A DNA stretch of 64,000 nucleotides, taken from SKLM01 sp964514285. GTDB lineage: Bacteria > Chloroflexota > Anaerolineae > B4-G1. The notes under the pieces are model-generated. The model saw only the letters and a list, made by a program, of their open reading frames with translations, was not told where the DNA came from and did not search any database. Numbering within the stretch: the stretch's first letter is position 1; the number at the start of each line of letters is the position of its first letter. A program made the position numbers and the translations under genes. The stretch is taken from the NCBI GenBank assembly GCA_964514285.1, contig CAZEQC010000008.1:19578-83577 (forward strand). The letters are read 5' to 3'. This document shows positions 34,188 to 42,996 of the stretch, piece by piece.

Positions 34188-34568
34188 CTACGCCAGCTCC
34201 TTCTCCTCCTCTTCCCTGACCAAGGCCGACAGGATCACCGACACCACGCTGACGATCAAACCGCCGAGAAAGGCAGCCCCAAAGCCGTCCACCGAATAAC
34301 CCACGTTGAACCAACTCTGGGCGATCCGCGAGGCCAACCAGAGCGTGAAGCCGTTGATCACCAAGACGAACACGCCCAACGTGAGGATGATCAGAGGACA
34401 GGTCAACAGCTTGAGGACCGGTCGCACAATCGCGTTGATCAAAGCCAAGATGATAGCCATCACAGCGTAGACCGTCCAGCCGTCGCCCTCAACCACGATG
34501 CCAGGCACCAACCACGCCGCCGCGAACAAGGCCAGGCCGGTGATTACCCAACGAACCAATAGCTTCAT
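34188..34568 (-). CDS. phage-holin-family 4 membrane protein (YvlD-like)
   Basis: This 126-residue protein has four hydrophobic segments and the pattern LINAIVRPVLKLLTCPLIILTLGVFVLVINGFTLW that defines the Phage_holin_4_2/YvlD group. These are chromosomal membrane proteins of unknown role and not evidence for a prophage. ATG 34568 has AAAGGAG upstream. The C-terminus is glutamate rich. Confidence 0.9.
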   Translation of the reverse strand: MKLLVRWVITGLALFAAAWLVPGIVVEGDGWTVYAVMAIILALINAIVRPVLKLLTCPLIILTLGVFVLVINGFTLWLASRIAQSWFNVGYSVDGFGAAFLGGLIVSVVSVILSALVREEEEKELA

Positions 34569-34596
34569 GCTGTGTCTCCTTTCGCTCTACTGCCCG

Positions 34597-34641
34597 GCGG
34601 TCCTCCGCCCAGCGGTCCTCCGCCCAGCGGTCCTCCGCCCG
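34597..34641. repeat. three tandem 15-bp repeats
   Basis: The unit GCGGTCCTCCGCCCA occurs three times head to tail (34597-34611, 34612-34626, 34627-34641, the last base differing) upstream of the holin-like gene. Each unit contains the short palindrome GCGG-CCGC, so the transcript could form alternative hairpins. Confidence 0.75.
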
Positions 34642-34727
34642 ATCGCCCTATTCTACGTTCCCAACCGTAGGAAGTTGCACCCTGTGACGTCGAAAGCTTG
34701 TCATTGCTCAAAAACGACGCTGTCGTG

Positions 34728-35864
34728 CTAGGAGGACTCTGAAACCGGCAACGTGAAGCAAACCCGCGTACCCTCCCTGAACGTGCTCTTCAGCCATATC
34801 TCCCCTCCCTGCATCCGCACTAGGTTGGATGCGATGCACAGTCCCAGGCCGCTGCCAGGCATATCGCTCGCCTTCCGGTCTTCTGATCGGTAGAATCTCT
34901 CAAACACTCTCTCTTGCTCATCACGCCGGATGCCAATGCCGTTGTCCTCCACGGCGATCAGGACCCCGCGGCCCTCCTCCCACAGCTCAGCTCGAACGTC
35001 GATCCGCCCACCTGGCGGGGTGAACTTGTTCGCATTGCTGATCAGATTCGAGAGTGCTTGTACCGACCGCTCTTGGTCAGCCCAGACCGCCGGCAGCCCG
35101 TCAGGAACGTCGATTCGCAACGCCTGATCCCTCGCCTCGACCTGGTTTCGCAGGCTCTCAGCCGCCTCCCTGATGATACTCGGGACGTCCACCCTGCCGA
35201 GCTCCAGCCGCAACCGCCCTGATTCGATCCGCGCGATGTCAGAGAGGTCGGAGATCAAGAGGGCAATACGATCCGCGTTGGACCGGATAGTATCCAAGAA
35301 CTCAGTCTGTGCTTCGTTTATCGGGCCCACGGTCTCCCGCGAGAGCAGATCCGTATACCCTTTGATCGATGTAATGGGCGTCCGCATTTCGTGCGAGGCC
35401 ACCGACATGAACTCGCTCTTCGCCCGATCGGACGCCTCTGCTGCCTCTTTCGCCTCGCGCAAGGCGTCCTCGATCCGCTTGCGTTCGGTCACATCCTGGA
35501 AGAACAAGTAGCAGCCCATCGGCTCGCCCGCCCGATCGCAGCGTGACGACAGTTGCACCTCAAAAACCTGCTCCCTGCTACCCTCGCCGACCACGATCTC
35601 TTTGGACCCTTCTTCCGATCCCTCCAGAAGATCGATCAAGTCCGATCGCCCACCAAGCAACTCCGAGGCGGGCCGACCGACCACATCCTTCATCGGTAAG
35701 CCCACGATCCTTTCAGCCGCCGGATTGATATCCAGGACGCGTTTCTCACCGTCCAAGATGATCAAACCGTGTTCCATCGCCTCAATGACGGCGTCCCTCG
35801 CCGCACCTAAGACATCCGATAGATCCGAGAGTCCTCTCTCTGAAGTCATCCGCTCTGAGGTCAT
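34728..35864 (-). CDS. PAS-domain sensor histidine kinase, orphan
   Basis: This 378-residue cytoplasmic kinase has one PAS domain (about 20-130), a HisKA dimerisation helix with phosphorylated His158 in SHEMRTP, and an HATPase domain with N-box NLISNANKF, G1 DNGIGI and G2 GSGLGL. No transmembrane segment and no response regulator gene is adjacent, so the partner is unknown. The final residues look complete. Confidence 0.92.
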   Translation of the reverse strand: MTSERMTSERGLSDLSDVLGAARDAVIEAMEHGLIILDGEKRVLDINPAAERIVGLPMKDVVGRPASELLGGRSDLIDLLEGSEEGSKEIVVGEGSREQVFEVQLSSRCDRAGEPMGCYLFFQDVTERKRIEDALREAKEAAEASDRAKSEFMSVASHEMRTPITSIKGYTDLLSRETVGPINEAQTEFLDTIRSNADRIALLISDLSDIARIESGRLRLELGRVDVPSIIREAAESLRNQVEARDQALRIDVPDGLPAVWADQERSVQALSNLISNANKFTPPGGRIDVRAELWEEGRGVLIAVEDNGIGIRRDEQERVFERFYRSEDRKASDMPGSGLGLCIASNLVRMQGGEIWLKSTFREGTRVCFTLPVSESS

Positions 35865-35915
35865 ACCTTACTCAGCCCTTTCTCTACCGCCCGTCATCCC
35901 TACGCTGACCCTCTC

Positions 35916-36320
35916 TTACACCACCATTGATCGCTGCTCTCCATCATCCCAAGCCGGGTCATCGAACCTCTGAATCTCAAGCAAGTATCCATTCGGGTCC
36001 CGCAAGAAGCAATGGTAGATGCCATAGTCGGGGTTGAACGCTGGCTCCTTCTCGAACAACACGCCCTGGTCACGAAGGTGGAGATACCAACGGTCGACCT
36101 CCTGGCTGATGATGGTCAGAATGACGCCCCTCGGATGCTCTGCAGCATCCGTCCGTTCACAGAAACCGAGAAAGCCTCGCTCGGCAACCCGGTAGATGCG
36201 GCAATCCCCCTGATCCAGGGCCAGTTGGAGACCCAGCACATCCTCGTAGAAACGAGCCGTCGATGCTAGGTCGCGCGTGTAGAGAAACGTTATCTGATGC
36301 TCAATCGGCGGGTGGGACAT
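35916..36320 (-). CDS. VOC family (glyoxalase-like) protein
   Basis: This 134-residue vicinal-oxygen-chelate protein has two beta-alpha-beta-beta-beta modules. FLYTRDLASTARFYEDVLGLQLALDQG marks the first, and FLRDPNGYLLEIQRFDDP the last metal-ligand glutamate. ATG 36320 follows a perfect AAAGGAGGT, so the upstream in-frame part is not coding. The activity (glyoxalase, dioxygenase or binding protein) cannot be told. Confidence 0.88.
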   Translation of the reverse strand: MSHPPIEHQITFLYTRDLASTARFYEDVLGLQLALDQGDCRIYRVAERGFLGFCERTDAAEHPRGVILTIISQEVDRWYLHLRDQGVLFEKEPAFNPDYGIYHCFLRDPNGYLLEIQRFDDPAWDDGEQRSMVV

Positions 36321-36354
36321 AGAACGACCTCCTTTCATCTCCTTAGATAAGGAC

Positions 36355-37239
36355 TTACCCAAGAACATACATCACCATCACAATGCTGACACCCCAGAGC
36401 AGAATATCTACCTGCAACGCTCGGTCAGAGAACACGATCTCCTCCGGGGCACCTCCCAGCTCTTTGACGTGCATCAGGTACAGATAGCGAAAGATACCGT
36501 ACAGCACGAATGGAATCGTCAGCATCATCGTGTGGTTTTGTGGCAGATTCGGCGCCGAAAACGTGTAGAGCGCATAAGCCACCAATGTCGACGCCGTGAC
36601 GATGCTGATGATGTGGTCCAGCAGCGACAAGTTGTATTGCCGAAGCGCCTCACGATGCCCCGCGGCGTTCTCCCTTAGCAGAACCAGCTCGTGACGCCGC
36701 TTGCCAAAGCCGATCAAGAGCGCCAAAAGCGTCATGCAGACGTAAAGCCAGGGAGAGAACCGTTCTGCATCCACCAGCGGCACCCCTGCCGCGACGCGCA
36801 GCAGGAAACCACTCGCCACCAGCATCACGTCGATGATCACCAGGTCCTTAAGCCAAAACGAATAGGCGATCTGAACCAGCAGGTAGCCAGCCAGGATCGC
36901 ACCCAGCCAAACATCAAGCACGAATCCTAAAGGCAAGGCGATCAATGGAATGATCAAAGCCGCGACCCTCGCCGTGCCAACGCCCAACGCCCCGGAGGCC
37001 AGTGGGCGATGACGCTTCCGCGGATGGTTCCGGTCCTTCTCGATGTCGGCCAGATCGTTGATAATGTATACCGTTCCCGACGTCAGACACAGGAGCACAA
37101 ATCCCGCAGCCGTCCGGGCCAGGTAATGAAGCTCAAATAACTTCTCATCGAAAACCAGGGGGGCAAAGACGAACACATTCTTGAACCACTGCTTGGGCCG
37201 CATGGTCTTGATCAAGCCGATGAGTGTACCCTTCCTCAT
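36355..37239 (-). CDS. UbiA family prenyltransferase, decaprenyl-phosphate phosphoribosyltransferase-like
   Basis: This polytopic enzyme of 294 residues has the UbiA aspartate motif NDLADIEKDRNHPRKRHRPLASG (about 61-83), with the HPRKRxRPLASG form seen in DPPR synthases. That enzyme family attaches phosphoribose to polyprenyl phosphate for wall arabinan or other glycans. ATG 37239 overlaps the AOR stop (ATGA), so the two genes are translationally coupled, which is unusual. Confidence 0.85.
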   Translation of the reverse strand: MRKGTLIGLIKTMRPKQWFKNVFVFAPLVFDEKLFELHYLARTAAGFVLLCLTSGTVYIINDLADIEKDRNHPRKRHRPLASGALGVGTARVAALIIPLIALPLGFVLDVWLGAILAGYLLVQIAYSFWLKDLVIIDVMLVASGFLLRVAAGVPLVDAERFSPWLYVCMTLLALLIGFGKRRHELVLLRENAAGHREALRQYNLSLLDHIISIVTASTLVAYALYTFSAPNLPQNHTMMLTIPFVLYGIFRYLYLMHVKELGGAPEEIVFSDRALQVDILLWGVSIVMVMYVLG

Positions 37240-39131
37240 CACACACCACTCCGCTCCAAAGACTCGGCTAGCCAACCGAGCTCCAGCTCTTGGAGCTTGG
37301 CCCGTGTCGGGCGCCCCCGGTCGTCCCAACCCGCCATCTGGTAGTAGAGCGCCTTCGCAGCCTCGAAATCCGCCGCTTCGATCACAATCCCGTCGCTCGG
37401 CCCACCCCTCAGCGGAACCGTCATCTTAGCGGGGAGTGTGTCCGCCTCCGCGCCGACACCTTCCCGGGCGTTGAATGCTCGCAGCATAGTCAAACGTCGC
37501 TCACCCACCTTCATCAGCTCCCAGAGGCTCACCCCCCAGCCGGTGACCGCCCGCACCAGGTCCACCAGCTGGTTGGCGTCGTAGAGCTGAAAGGACGGGC
37601 CCCAGACGAACTGGCAGACTGTGACACTGTCCACGAGGCTGTTCCACCGCTGCGTGTAGACGGCAAAACGCACCTTCTCCGCATTCAACGTCCTCAAGGG
37701 CTGGGGGTCCCGCAGATCCAGCTGAGCCATTCGATCGGGATAGCCACCATAGGTCGGATCATGCTGATGAGACTCATGATCGGCGCCAAAGGGATTGACC
37801 CCATAGATCAAGGCCAGGCTCCGCTTCAATTGGGGCATGTGGGCCGGGAACTCATGCTTCTTCGCTGCGACCACCAGGTCTTCGCCGACGCCCAGCGCCT
37901 CCGCCGCCCGTGTCGATCCTTCGCCCAGCAGCTTACCAAATCCCTTGCGCTCCCCGATACGCTTCACCATCTCCGTCAGGGCCTCGGCGTTGCCGAAGCG
38001 TAGCTCAACGCCTTCGGTCTCCTCCGGTCCAATCAGCCCTCGTTCGTAACAGTCCATCGCCCAGGCGATCGTCGCCCCGCACGAGATCGTGTCCATTCCG
38101 TACATATTGCACAGCTGATTCGCGTAGGCGATGGCTTCCAGATCGGAGACGCCACAATACGACCCCATAGTGGCCAGTGTCTCGTACTCCGGGCCTCCAT
38201 AGCGCGGATCGAGATCGTAACGCCCCTCTCGGGATTCGACCACCCGCTTGCAGCGGACGACACATCCATAGCAGGTATCGCGCTCCTTGAGGATTGTATC
38301 CGCCATGCGTTGTCCGCTGATCGCCTCAGCGCCTTCGAACACGCCGCTGGACCAATTGCGTGTCGGCAGACCTCCCACCCTCTGCTGCGCAGTGACCGTC
38401 TGAGCGGTCCCCAGCAGACCAAGACCGTAAACGTCCGAGGTCTCGAAGTGCTCAGCGCCCCACTTCGCCAAAGCCCTCACGCCCTCCCGATCTGCCCATT
38501 CCGGGCGGCTATGCCCTCGAACGGCGACCGCCTTCAGGTTCTTCGAGGCCATCACCAGCCCCATGCCCGTGCGGCCGTTCGCTCGGTTAGCGTAGTTGAT
38601 CAAGGCGCTAAAGCGTACGCCTCTCTCGGCTGCTGGTCCACACTGCAGGACTTGCACACGATCGTCATCGAGCTCTTCCCGGAGCATGTCCTCCACTTCA
38701 GCCGTAAACGCTCCCCACAGATGCTCACCATCCCGCAGCTCGGCCTCCCCATCCTCGATCCACAGATAGAGAGGTCGTTCGGCCTTTCCTCGGATCACAA
38801 CCCCATCAAAGCCCGCGAACTTGAGCTCTGCCGGCCAAAACCCCCCGGCCTGAGCATCGCCAACGAGGCCCGTCTCAGGCGACTTGGCGGTGGCAACCAC
38901 GCGAGACTGCCCGGACACCGACGCCCCGACCACGACCCCCGTCATCAGACAGAGGGTATTCTCCGGGCCAAGCGCATCCGCGCCGGGAGGCGTCTGCTTG
39001 AGGAGGTAGTAGGCCCCCATCGCGCTCCCACCCAGGTACTTGCGGTAGAATCTCTCATCAGGTTGTTCGACGGTCAGCTCCTCCGTCGTCAGATCGACGT
39101 GAAGGATCCGACCTTGGTATCCATAGGGCAT
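37239..39131 (-). CDS. aldehyde:ferredoxin oxidoreductase, tungsten type (AOR family)
   Basis: This 630-residue enzyme belongs to the tungstopterin AOR family, which oxidises aldehydes to acids (or the reverse) with ferredoxin. The [4Fe-4S] ligands are Cys287, Cys290 and Cys294 in DTCYGCVVRC, plus Cys506 in TVCQFVW. The pterin motif MDTISCG is at about 346-352, and GRTGMGLVMASKNLKA is typical. It is the likely user of the tungsten brought in by the Wtp/Tup systems. No ferredoxin subunit gene is adjacent. A strong GAGGAG-rich ribosome site precedes ATG 39131. Confidence 0.93.
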   Translation of the reverse strand: MPYGYQGRILHVDLTTEELTVEQPDERFYRKYLGGSAMGAYYLLKQTPPGADALGPENTLCLMTGVVVGASVSGQSRVVATAKSPETGLVGDAQAGGFWPAELKFAGFDGVVIRGKAERPLYLWIEDGEAELRDGEHLWGAFTAEVEDMLREELDDDRVQVLQCGPAAERGVRFSALINYANRANGRTGMGLVMASKNLKAVAVRGHSRPEWADREGVRALAKWGAEHFETSDVYGLGLLGTAQTVTAQQRVGGLPTRNWSSGVFEGAEAISGQRMADTILKERDTCYGCVVRCKRVVESREGRYDLDPRYGGPEYETLATMGSYCGVSDLEAIAYANQLCNMYGMDTISCGATIAWAMDCYERGLIGPEETEGVELRFGNAEALTEMVKRIGERKGFGKLLGEGSTRAAEALGVGEDLVVAAKKHEFPAHMPQLKRSLALIYGVNPFGADHESHQHDPTYGGYPDRMAQLDLRDPQPLRTLNAEKVRFAVYTQRWNSLVDSVTVCQFVWGPSFQLYDANQLVDLVRAVTGWGVSLWELMKVGERRLTMLRAFNAREGVGAEADTLPAKMTVPLRGGPSDGIVIEAADFEAAKALYYQMAGWDDRGRPTRAKLQELELGWLAESLERSGV

Positions 39132-39254
39132 ACTCCTCTCTCCTCTCCGTCTAGCACATCCTGATCAACCACCCGCGGAAGACCGCATCCGCGGTCAGTC
39201 GCAAGGAGTCTTAGTAACCATTCAACTCGTGTTCCGCTGCCACAAACCGCTGTC

Positions 39255-40334
39255 CTATGGAATCTGATCTTCGTCGGAATCGGACGCAAAGACGCGTCCG
39301 TGAGCCCGGCGGTAATCCTCCCACTTCGTCTTCGCATAGATTCGCGTCGTCGCCGGTGACGCATGCCCCAGCGCGTACTGCGTCAGCGCCAGATCGCCCG
39401 TTTTGCTCAGAAACTCGGTGGCGAAGTAGTGCCGCAGCGTATGAGGTGTCAGATGAAAGCGCTCCGCGATGCCCGCCCGTGAGGCCAAGTCCACGAAAAC
39501 GTGCTGGACGCTCCGCGTCGAAAGCGGCAGCGCCTTGCCACCCGCCCCACGATCGTGACGTGAGAAAACTGGCAAGCGGGCAGGGGACCGCCTCGAAAGC
39601 CGACGTCCCTGGCTTCCGTCCGCTCGCGCCCGCAAGTAAGCCTGAATCGCTGACCAAGCTCGGTCAGAGAAGAGCACCTCGCGGTCCTTCTTCCCCTTTC
39701 CGTACTTCACCAGAGCGCCCTTGACGTCATAGAGCAGATGCCCCCGCTCCAGGCGCACCAGCTCTCCCACCCTCAATCCCGAGCTCAACAGCGCTTCGAC
39801 GATGGCGATGTTGCGCAGCCGGATCAGCCGCTTCCGCCGCTTCGTCCCCTCCGCCACGCCCTCCGGTAGATCCAAGGGCGCGTGAACCGCCGCCAACAGC
39901 ATCCGCACGACCTCGTGCGAGGGCAGCTTGTCCGGAGAGAGTCTTTCGCGATCCCTCGGCCGGCTGGCGCGGGCCAGAGCTCGCCGCAGCGCATCGTAGG
40001 CCGTCCCGCCCATCGAAAGCTCCTCTGTCTCCACCACCAGATAGTCAAGGAAGCCGGAGACCGCCGCGAAATAGGTCGCCTTCGTCGACTCGGAGACGCG
40101 GCGTTCGTCACCAGCTGCCACCTCATCCACCAGGTAATCGTACAGCCAGGTGATGAACTCGGTGACCAGCCCTGGGGCCAACGCGCCCACGTCAGTCTCA
40201 TCCGCCGGCAGGTCTCGGTCATCCAGATAGGCCCGTAGGTGGTTCAACCCGGTGGCATAGGTGTCAGCCGTGGCCACCGAACGCGATGCCCTCAGGTAGT
40301 CCAGATACCGCTCAATGGCCTCGTCAATCGTCAT
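39255..40334 (-). CDS. tyrosine recombinase (XerC/D-like integrase)
   Basis: This recombinase of about 359 residues has an N-terminal SAM-like core-binding domain (MTIDEAIERYLDYLRASRS) and a catalytic domain with all key residues: Arg in SGLRVGEL, Lys in VKYGKGKKDR, HTLRHYFAT, LGHASPATT, and the nucleophile in TRIYAKTKW. ATG 40334 with GGAG upstream is preferred over the open frame reaching 40457. No excisionase, att repeats or phage genes are visible. Confidence 0.9.
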   Translation of the reverse strand: MTIDEAIERYLDYLRASRSVATADTYATGLNHLRAYLDDRDLPADETDVGALAPGLVTEFITWLYDYLVDEVAAGDERRVSESTKATYFAAVSGFLDYLVVETEELSMGGTAYDALRRALARASRPRDRERLSPDKLPSHEVVRMLLAAVHAPLDLPEGVAEGTKRRKRLIRLRNIAIVEALLSSGLRVGELVRLERGHLLYDVKGALVKYGKGKKDREVLFSDRAWSAIQAYLRARADGSQGRRLSRRSPARLPVFSRHDRGAGGKALPLSTRSVQHVFVDLASRAGIAERFHLTPHTLRHYFATEFLSKTGDLALTQYALGHASPATTRIYAKTKWEDYRRAHGRVFASDSDEDQIP

Positions 40335-40369
40335 CAGATCTCCAGGTAACTGTTCACCTGCTGCTCCCA

Positions 40370-40386
40370 GCGGATCCGTGATCCGC
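40370..40386. other. short perfect hairpin upstream of the recombinase gene
   Basis: GCGGATC (40370-40376) pairs with GATCCGC (40380-40386) around CGT, 36 bases before the recombinase start codon and after the end of the oxidoreductase gene. It may be a terminator or a binding site. Confidence 0.4.
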
Positions 40387-40466
40387 AGCCTTGGGCGCGG
40401 AATTGCCGGATCACGGGCGGAAGGCCGCCTAATCCGGCTAGAGTATGAGAGCCACAAAGTGAATAG

Positions 40467-41729
40467 CTACATCTCCAGAAGCTCATCTGGCACGTACGCT
40501 CGTATGGAGCTCGACTTGATAGCTTCCACCATAGCCTCCTTGGGGATGACGTCTGTCTCGTCCACGAAGGTCAGCAAGCTGTAGAGGGCTGCATTCCGAG
40601 CTCCCGCTCGCTCTCGGAAGTCGCGCACATGCACCTCGGCCCCGGTCTGAGGACGTTCGAGGCTGGCGTCAATCCAGACCCCCCCTCCCCTCATCGCCTC
40701 AATGCGCCTTCTGTTGTGCGCCAGACCATCCGACGACGTGATGATCGCCACGTCGGGCTGCGAGATGCCATGGTAGAGAATTGGATCGCGGGAGACGATC
40801 ACCTCGGCAGTCGAGAAGCCCACGCCCACGGTCACCGGGTAGCTGCCCTTCTTAGTCGCGTGCAGTCCCGATCCTATCGCTGCCTCAGCGAACAGTTCGG
40901 CCGCCCTCTGCGCTCCCTCCCCGGCCGAACCACCCAGCACCAGGCCCAATCGACTCCCTAACGACGAGCGAAAACGGACCTCTGTCTCCCTCACCTGCTC
41001 CGCATCCAGCAAGGAAGGACGCCCCTCCTCGACCTCAAGCCGGAAGGCAGCCCGCCCCTCGCTCCGCCAGACACCCGGTTTGTAGTCGGCCTCCTCGGCC
41101 AGCTCCCGCAGCCGTAGGCCCGGATTCATCTTCAGCGCGTGGCTCGTGCAGAGCTCCAGCACCTCCACCAGCGCAAACCCCTCCACCTGGAGAGCCTCCG
41201 CCAGCTCCGAGGAGAAATCTCCCAAACCCAGGATCCGTCGTGCGTAGGGAGCACCGGCGTCGTGCACCAGCTGGCAGAGGTCGTGGTGAGGATAGGGACT
41301 ACCCCCTTTGGTGATCACGGTCCGAAAACCACAAGGTGTCAACCCGCTCGGCTGTCCCCCCGTCATACCGTAGAGCATGTTGTTGTGAACCACCACCGTC
41401 AAATTCACGTTCAACCGTGCTGCCTCCAGAAGGTGCTGCAGCCCAATCGTGGCCCCGCCGTCGCCGATGAAGACGACGATCTCCTTCCCAGCAGGTGCCC
41501 CTATGGCCAGCCCACTGCCCAGCGCGCCAGATCGTCCATGCAGCCCATGGATCGTGTGTGTGGCGAAATTCCGATCCACGATGCCGTGACAGCCGATATC
41601 CGTCACCAGGATCACGTCCAGGGGATCACGTCCCAGACTCTCCAGAGCTCTAACGGTGTTCCTGGCGATCAGGTGATGACCACACCCCTTGCAGTACGGA
41701 AAATCTGGGTTGGTGAGAAACTCACTCAT
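40467..41729 (-). CDS. 2-oxoacid:ferredoxin oxidoreductase, fused beta-gamma subunit
   Basis: The protein has about 420 residues. The N-terminal part (1-220) is a TPP-binding beta subunit (YCKGCGHH; IGDGGATIGLQHLLEAARLNVNLTVVVHNN). The C-terminal part (about 240-420) is a gamma-type domain (LVLGGSAGEGAQRAAELFAEAAIGSG, KGSYPVTVGVGFSTAEVIVS, DVAIITSSDG). ATG 41729 lies just inside the alpha gene. The substrate cannot be told, and no ferredoxin delta subunit is present, so an external ferredoxin is needed. Confidence 0.88.
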   Translation of the reverse strand: MSEFLTNPDFPYCKGCGHHLIARNTVRALESLGRDPLDVILVTDIGCHGIVDRNFATHTIHGLHGRSGALGSGLAIGAPAGKEIVVFIGDGGATIGLQHLLEAARLNVNLTVVVHNNMLYGMTGGQPSGLTPCGFRTVITKGGSPYPHHDLCQLVHDAGAPYARRILGLGDFSSELAEALQVEGFALVEVLELCTSHALKMNPGLRLRELAEEADYKPGVWRSEGRAAFRLEVEEGRPSLLDAEQVRETEVRFRSSLGSRLGLVLGGSAGEGAQRAAELFAEAAIGSGLHATKKGSYPVTVGVGFSTAEVIVSRDPILYHGISQPDVAIITSSDGLAHNRRRIEAMRGGGVWIDASLERPQTGAEVHVRDFRERAGARNAALYSLLTFVDETDVIPKEAMVEAIKSSSIRAYVPDELLEM

Positions 41730-42984
41730 CGGCACCCCCTTGTGGCGAGCCCTGCCGAGGCATCTGCGGCAAGCCATGGCGGTCCCCATCCGGTAAGTCC
41801 TCTCGATCCCCATCCGGAGAGTCCCGTCGAACCATGTGTGGTGAGCATCGTCGAACCATCCCCACGATGTCGTCAGGCCTGATCATGTGACCGATATCCC
41901 CCACCACACACACGCCCTCCGGAAGCCCCTTCCCAAACAGGATCGATGCGAATTGACCTTGTAGGTTCTCCTCAGCAAAGATGATCGGTTTGTTCGCCTC
42001 CAGATAGCGATCCAAAACGCTATCATAGGCATCCGGAACCGGCAAAAGCGTCCGAGCGACCAGCAGCGAGACAGCCACCCCCTCTGCATCGAGAGTCTGC
42101 ACCGCCTCCCGGGCTGCACCCGCGGTGATGCCGTAGGTCACGATCAGGGCTTCGGACTCCAGGACGCTCTCACCCGGCTCCTCCAAGTGGTAGAGAGGTG
42201 GGGTGCCTTCTTCCACCTTGGCAGGCAGACGCCGTGTATTGTCCAGAGCCTCGTCGGTCGAGTGCCGCAGCAGGCCGTCTTGATCGTGGGTCGATGCGGT
42301 CATTCGGACTTGATGACGATTATCGCCAATGGACAGAAACGGGGGTACGCCTGCTTCATCCGCTCCATAAGGACGAAAAGGCTTCGCACCGTCATAGAAA
42401 TCACGTCTGATGGTCTTCACCTCTCCCAACCGATTCAAGTCAACGCTCCGCTCGGTCATGACCATCTCCTTCGACGTCAGCAGCACCACCGGCGTGCGCA
42501 AGTCAGCCGACGTCTGCAGAGCCACAGGCGGGAGGCTCCAACAATCCCCCATATCCGCGATGCAGAAGACAGGAATCGGATAGCCACCCGAGATGATGCC
42601 GTGCAGGAAGCGCAAGTCGTCCTGGGCCCCCGCCGTGGCCGTGCCAGTCGACGGCCCCAGACGCTGCACCAGCACGATCACCATAGGCAGTTCCATCATC
42701 GCTGCCATGTTGATCGACTCCACCATCAGCGCCAGGCCGGGGAAGGAAGTGGCGCTGACCGGCAGCTTGCCCGTTGCAGAGAGCCCCGCCATCCACTGCA
42801 GGGCCGTGATCTCGTCCGGTGCTGGAAGTGTCGCTGGAAAGCGCTGACTTGCATAACTGTAAATTAGACTGGCCGGTGTGATCGGATAGCCAATAAAAGC
42901 GTCCGCCCCAGCCCGTACAAAGCTCTCAGCGATCAGCCGCGAGCCGTCCAGTAGGGCTGTCCCTCGTCGTGTGGGAGCTTCCAT
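41722..42984 (-). CDS. 2-oxoacid:ferredoxin oxidoreductase alpha subunit
   Basis: This 420-residue alpha subunit has the pyrimidine-binding and transketolase C-like domains: FIGYPITPASLIYSYA, FPGLALMVESINMAAMMELPMVIVLVQRLGPSTGTATAGAQ-type core, and TYGITAGAAREAVQTL. ATG 42984 follows GAGGAGGGGT. The last 50 residues are rich in Asp/Arg repeats (DGDREDLPDGDRHG), an unusual tail that may be low-complexity. It is coupled to the beta-gamma gene. Confidence 0.88.
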   Translation of the reverse strand: MEAPTRRGTALLDGSRLIAESFVRAGADAFIGYPITPASLIYSYASQRFPATLPAPDEITALQWMAGLSATGKLPVSATSFPGLALMVESINMAAMMELPMVIVLVQRLGPSTGTATAGAQDDLRFLHGIISGGYPIPVFCIADMGDCWSLPPVALQTSADLRTPVVLLTSKEMVMTERSVDLNRLGEVKTIRRDFYDGAKPFRPYGADEAGVPPFLSIGDNRHQVRMTASTHDQDGLLRHSTDEALDNTRRLPAKVEEGTPPLYHLEEPGESVLESEALIVTYGITAGAAREAVQTLDAEGVAVSLLVARTLLPVPDAYDSVLDRYLEANKPIIFAEENLQGQFASILFGKGLPEGVCVVGDIGHMIRPDDIVGMVRRCSPHMVRRDSPDGDREDLPDGDRHGLPQMPRQGSPQGGADE

Positions 42985-42996
42985 ACCCCTCCTCAT

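Noticed and set aside
34188..34568. prophage holin
   Set aside because: The family is named after phage holin but is common as a chromosomal membrane protein; no lysin or other phage genes are near.
34597..34641. CRISPR array
   Set aside because: The repeats are directly adjacent with no spacers, there are only three, and no cas gene is in the window.
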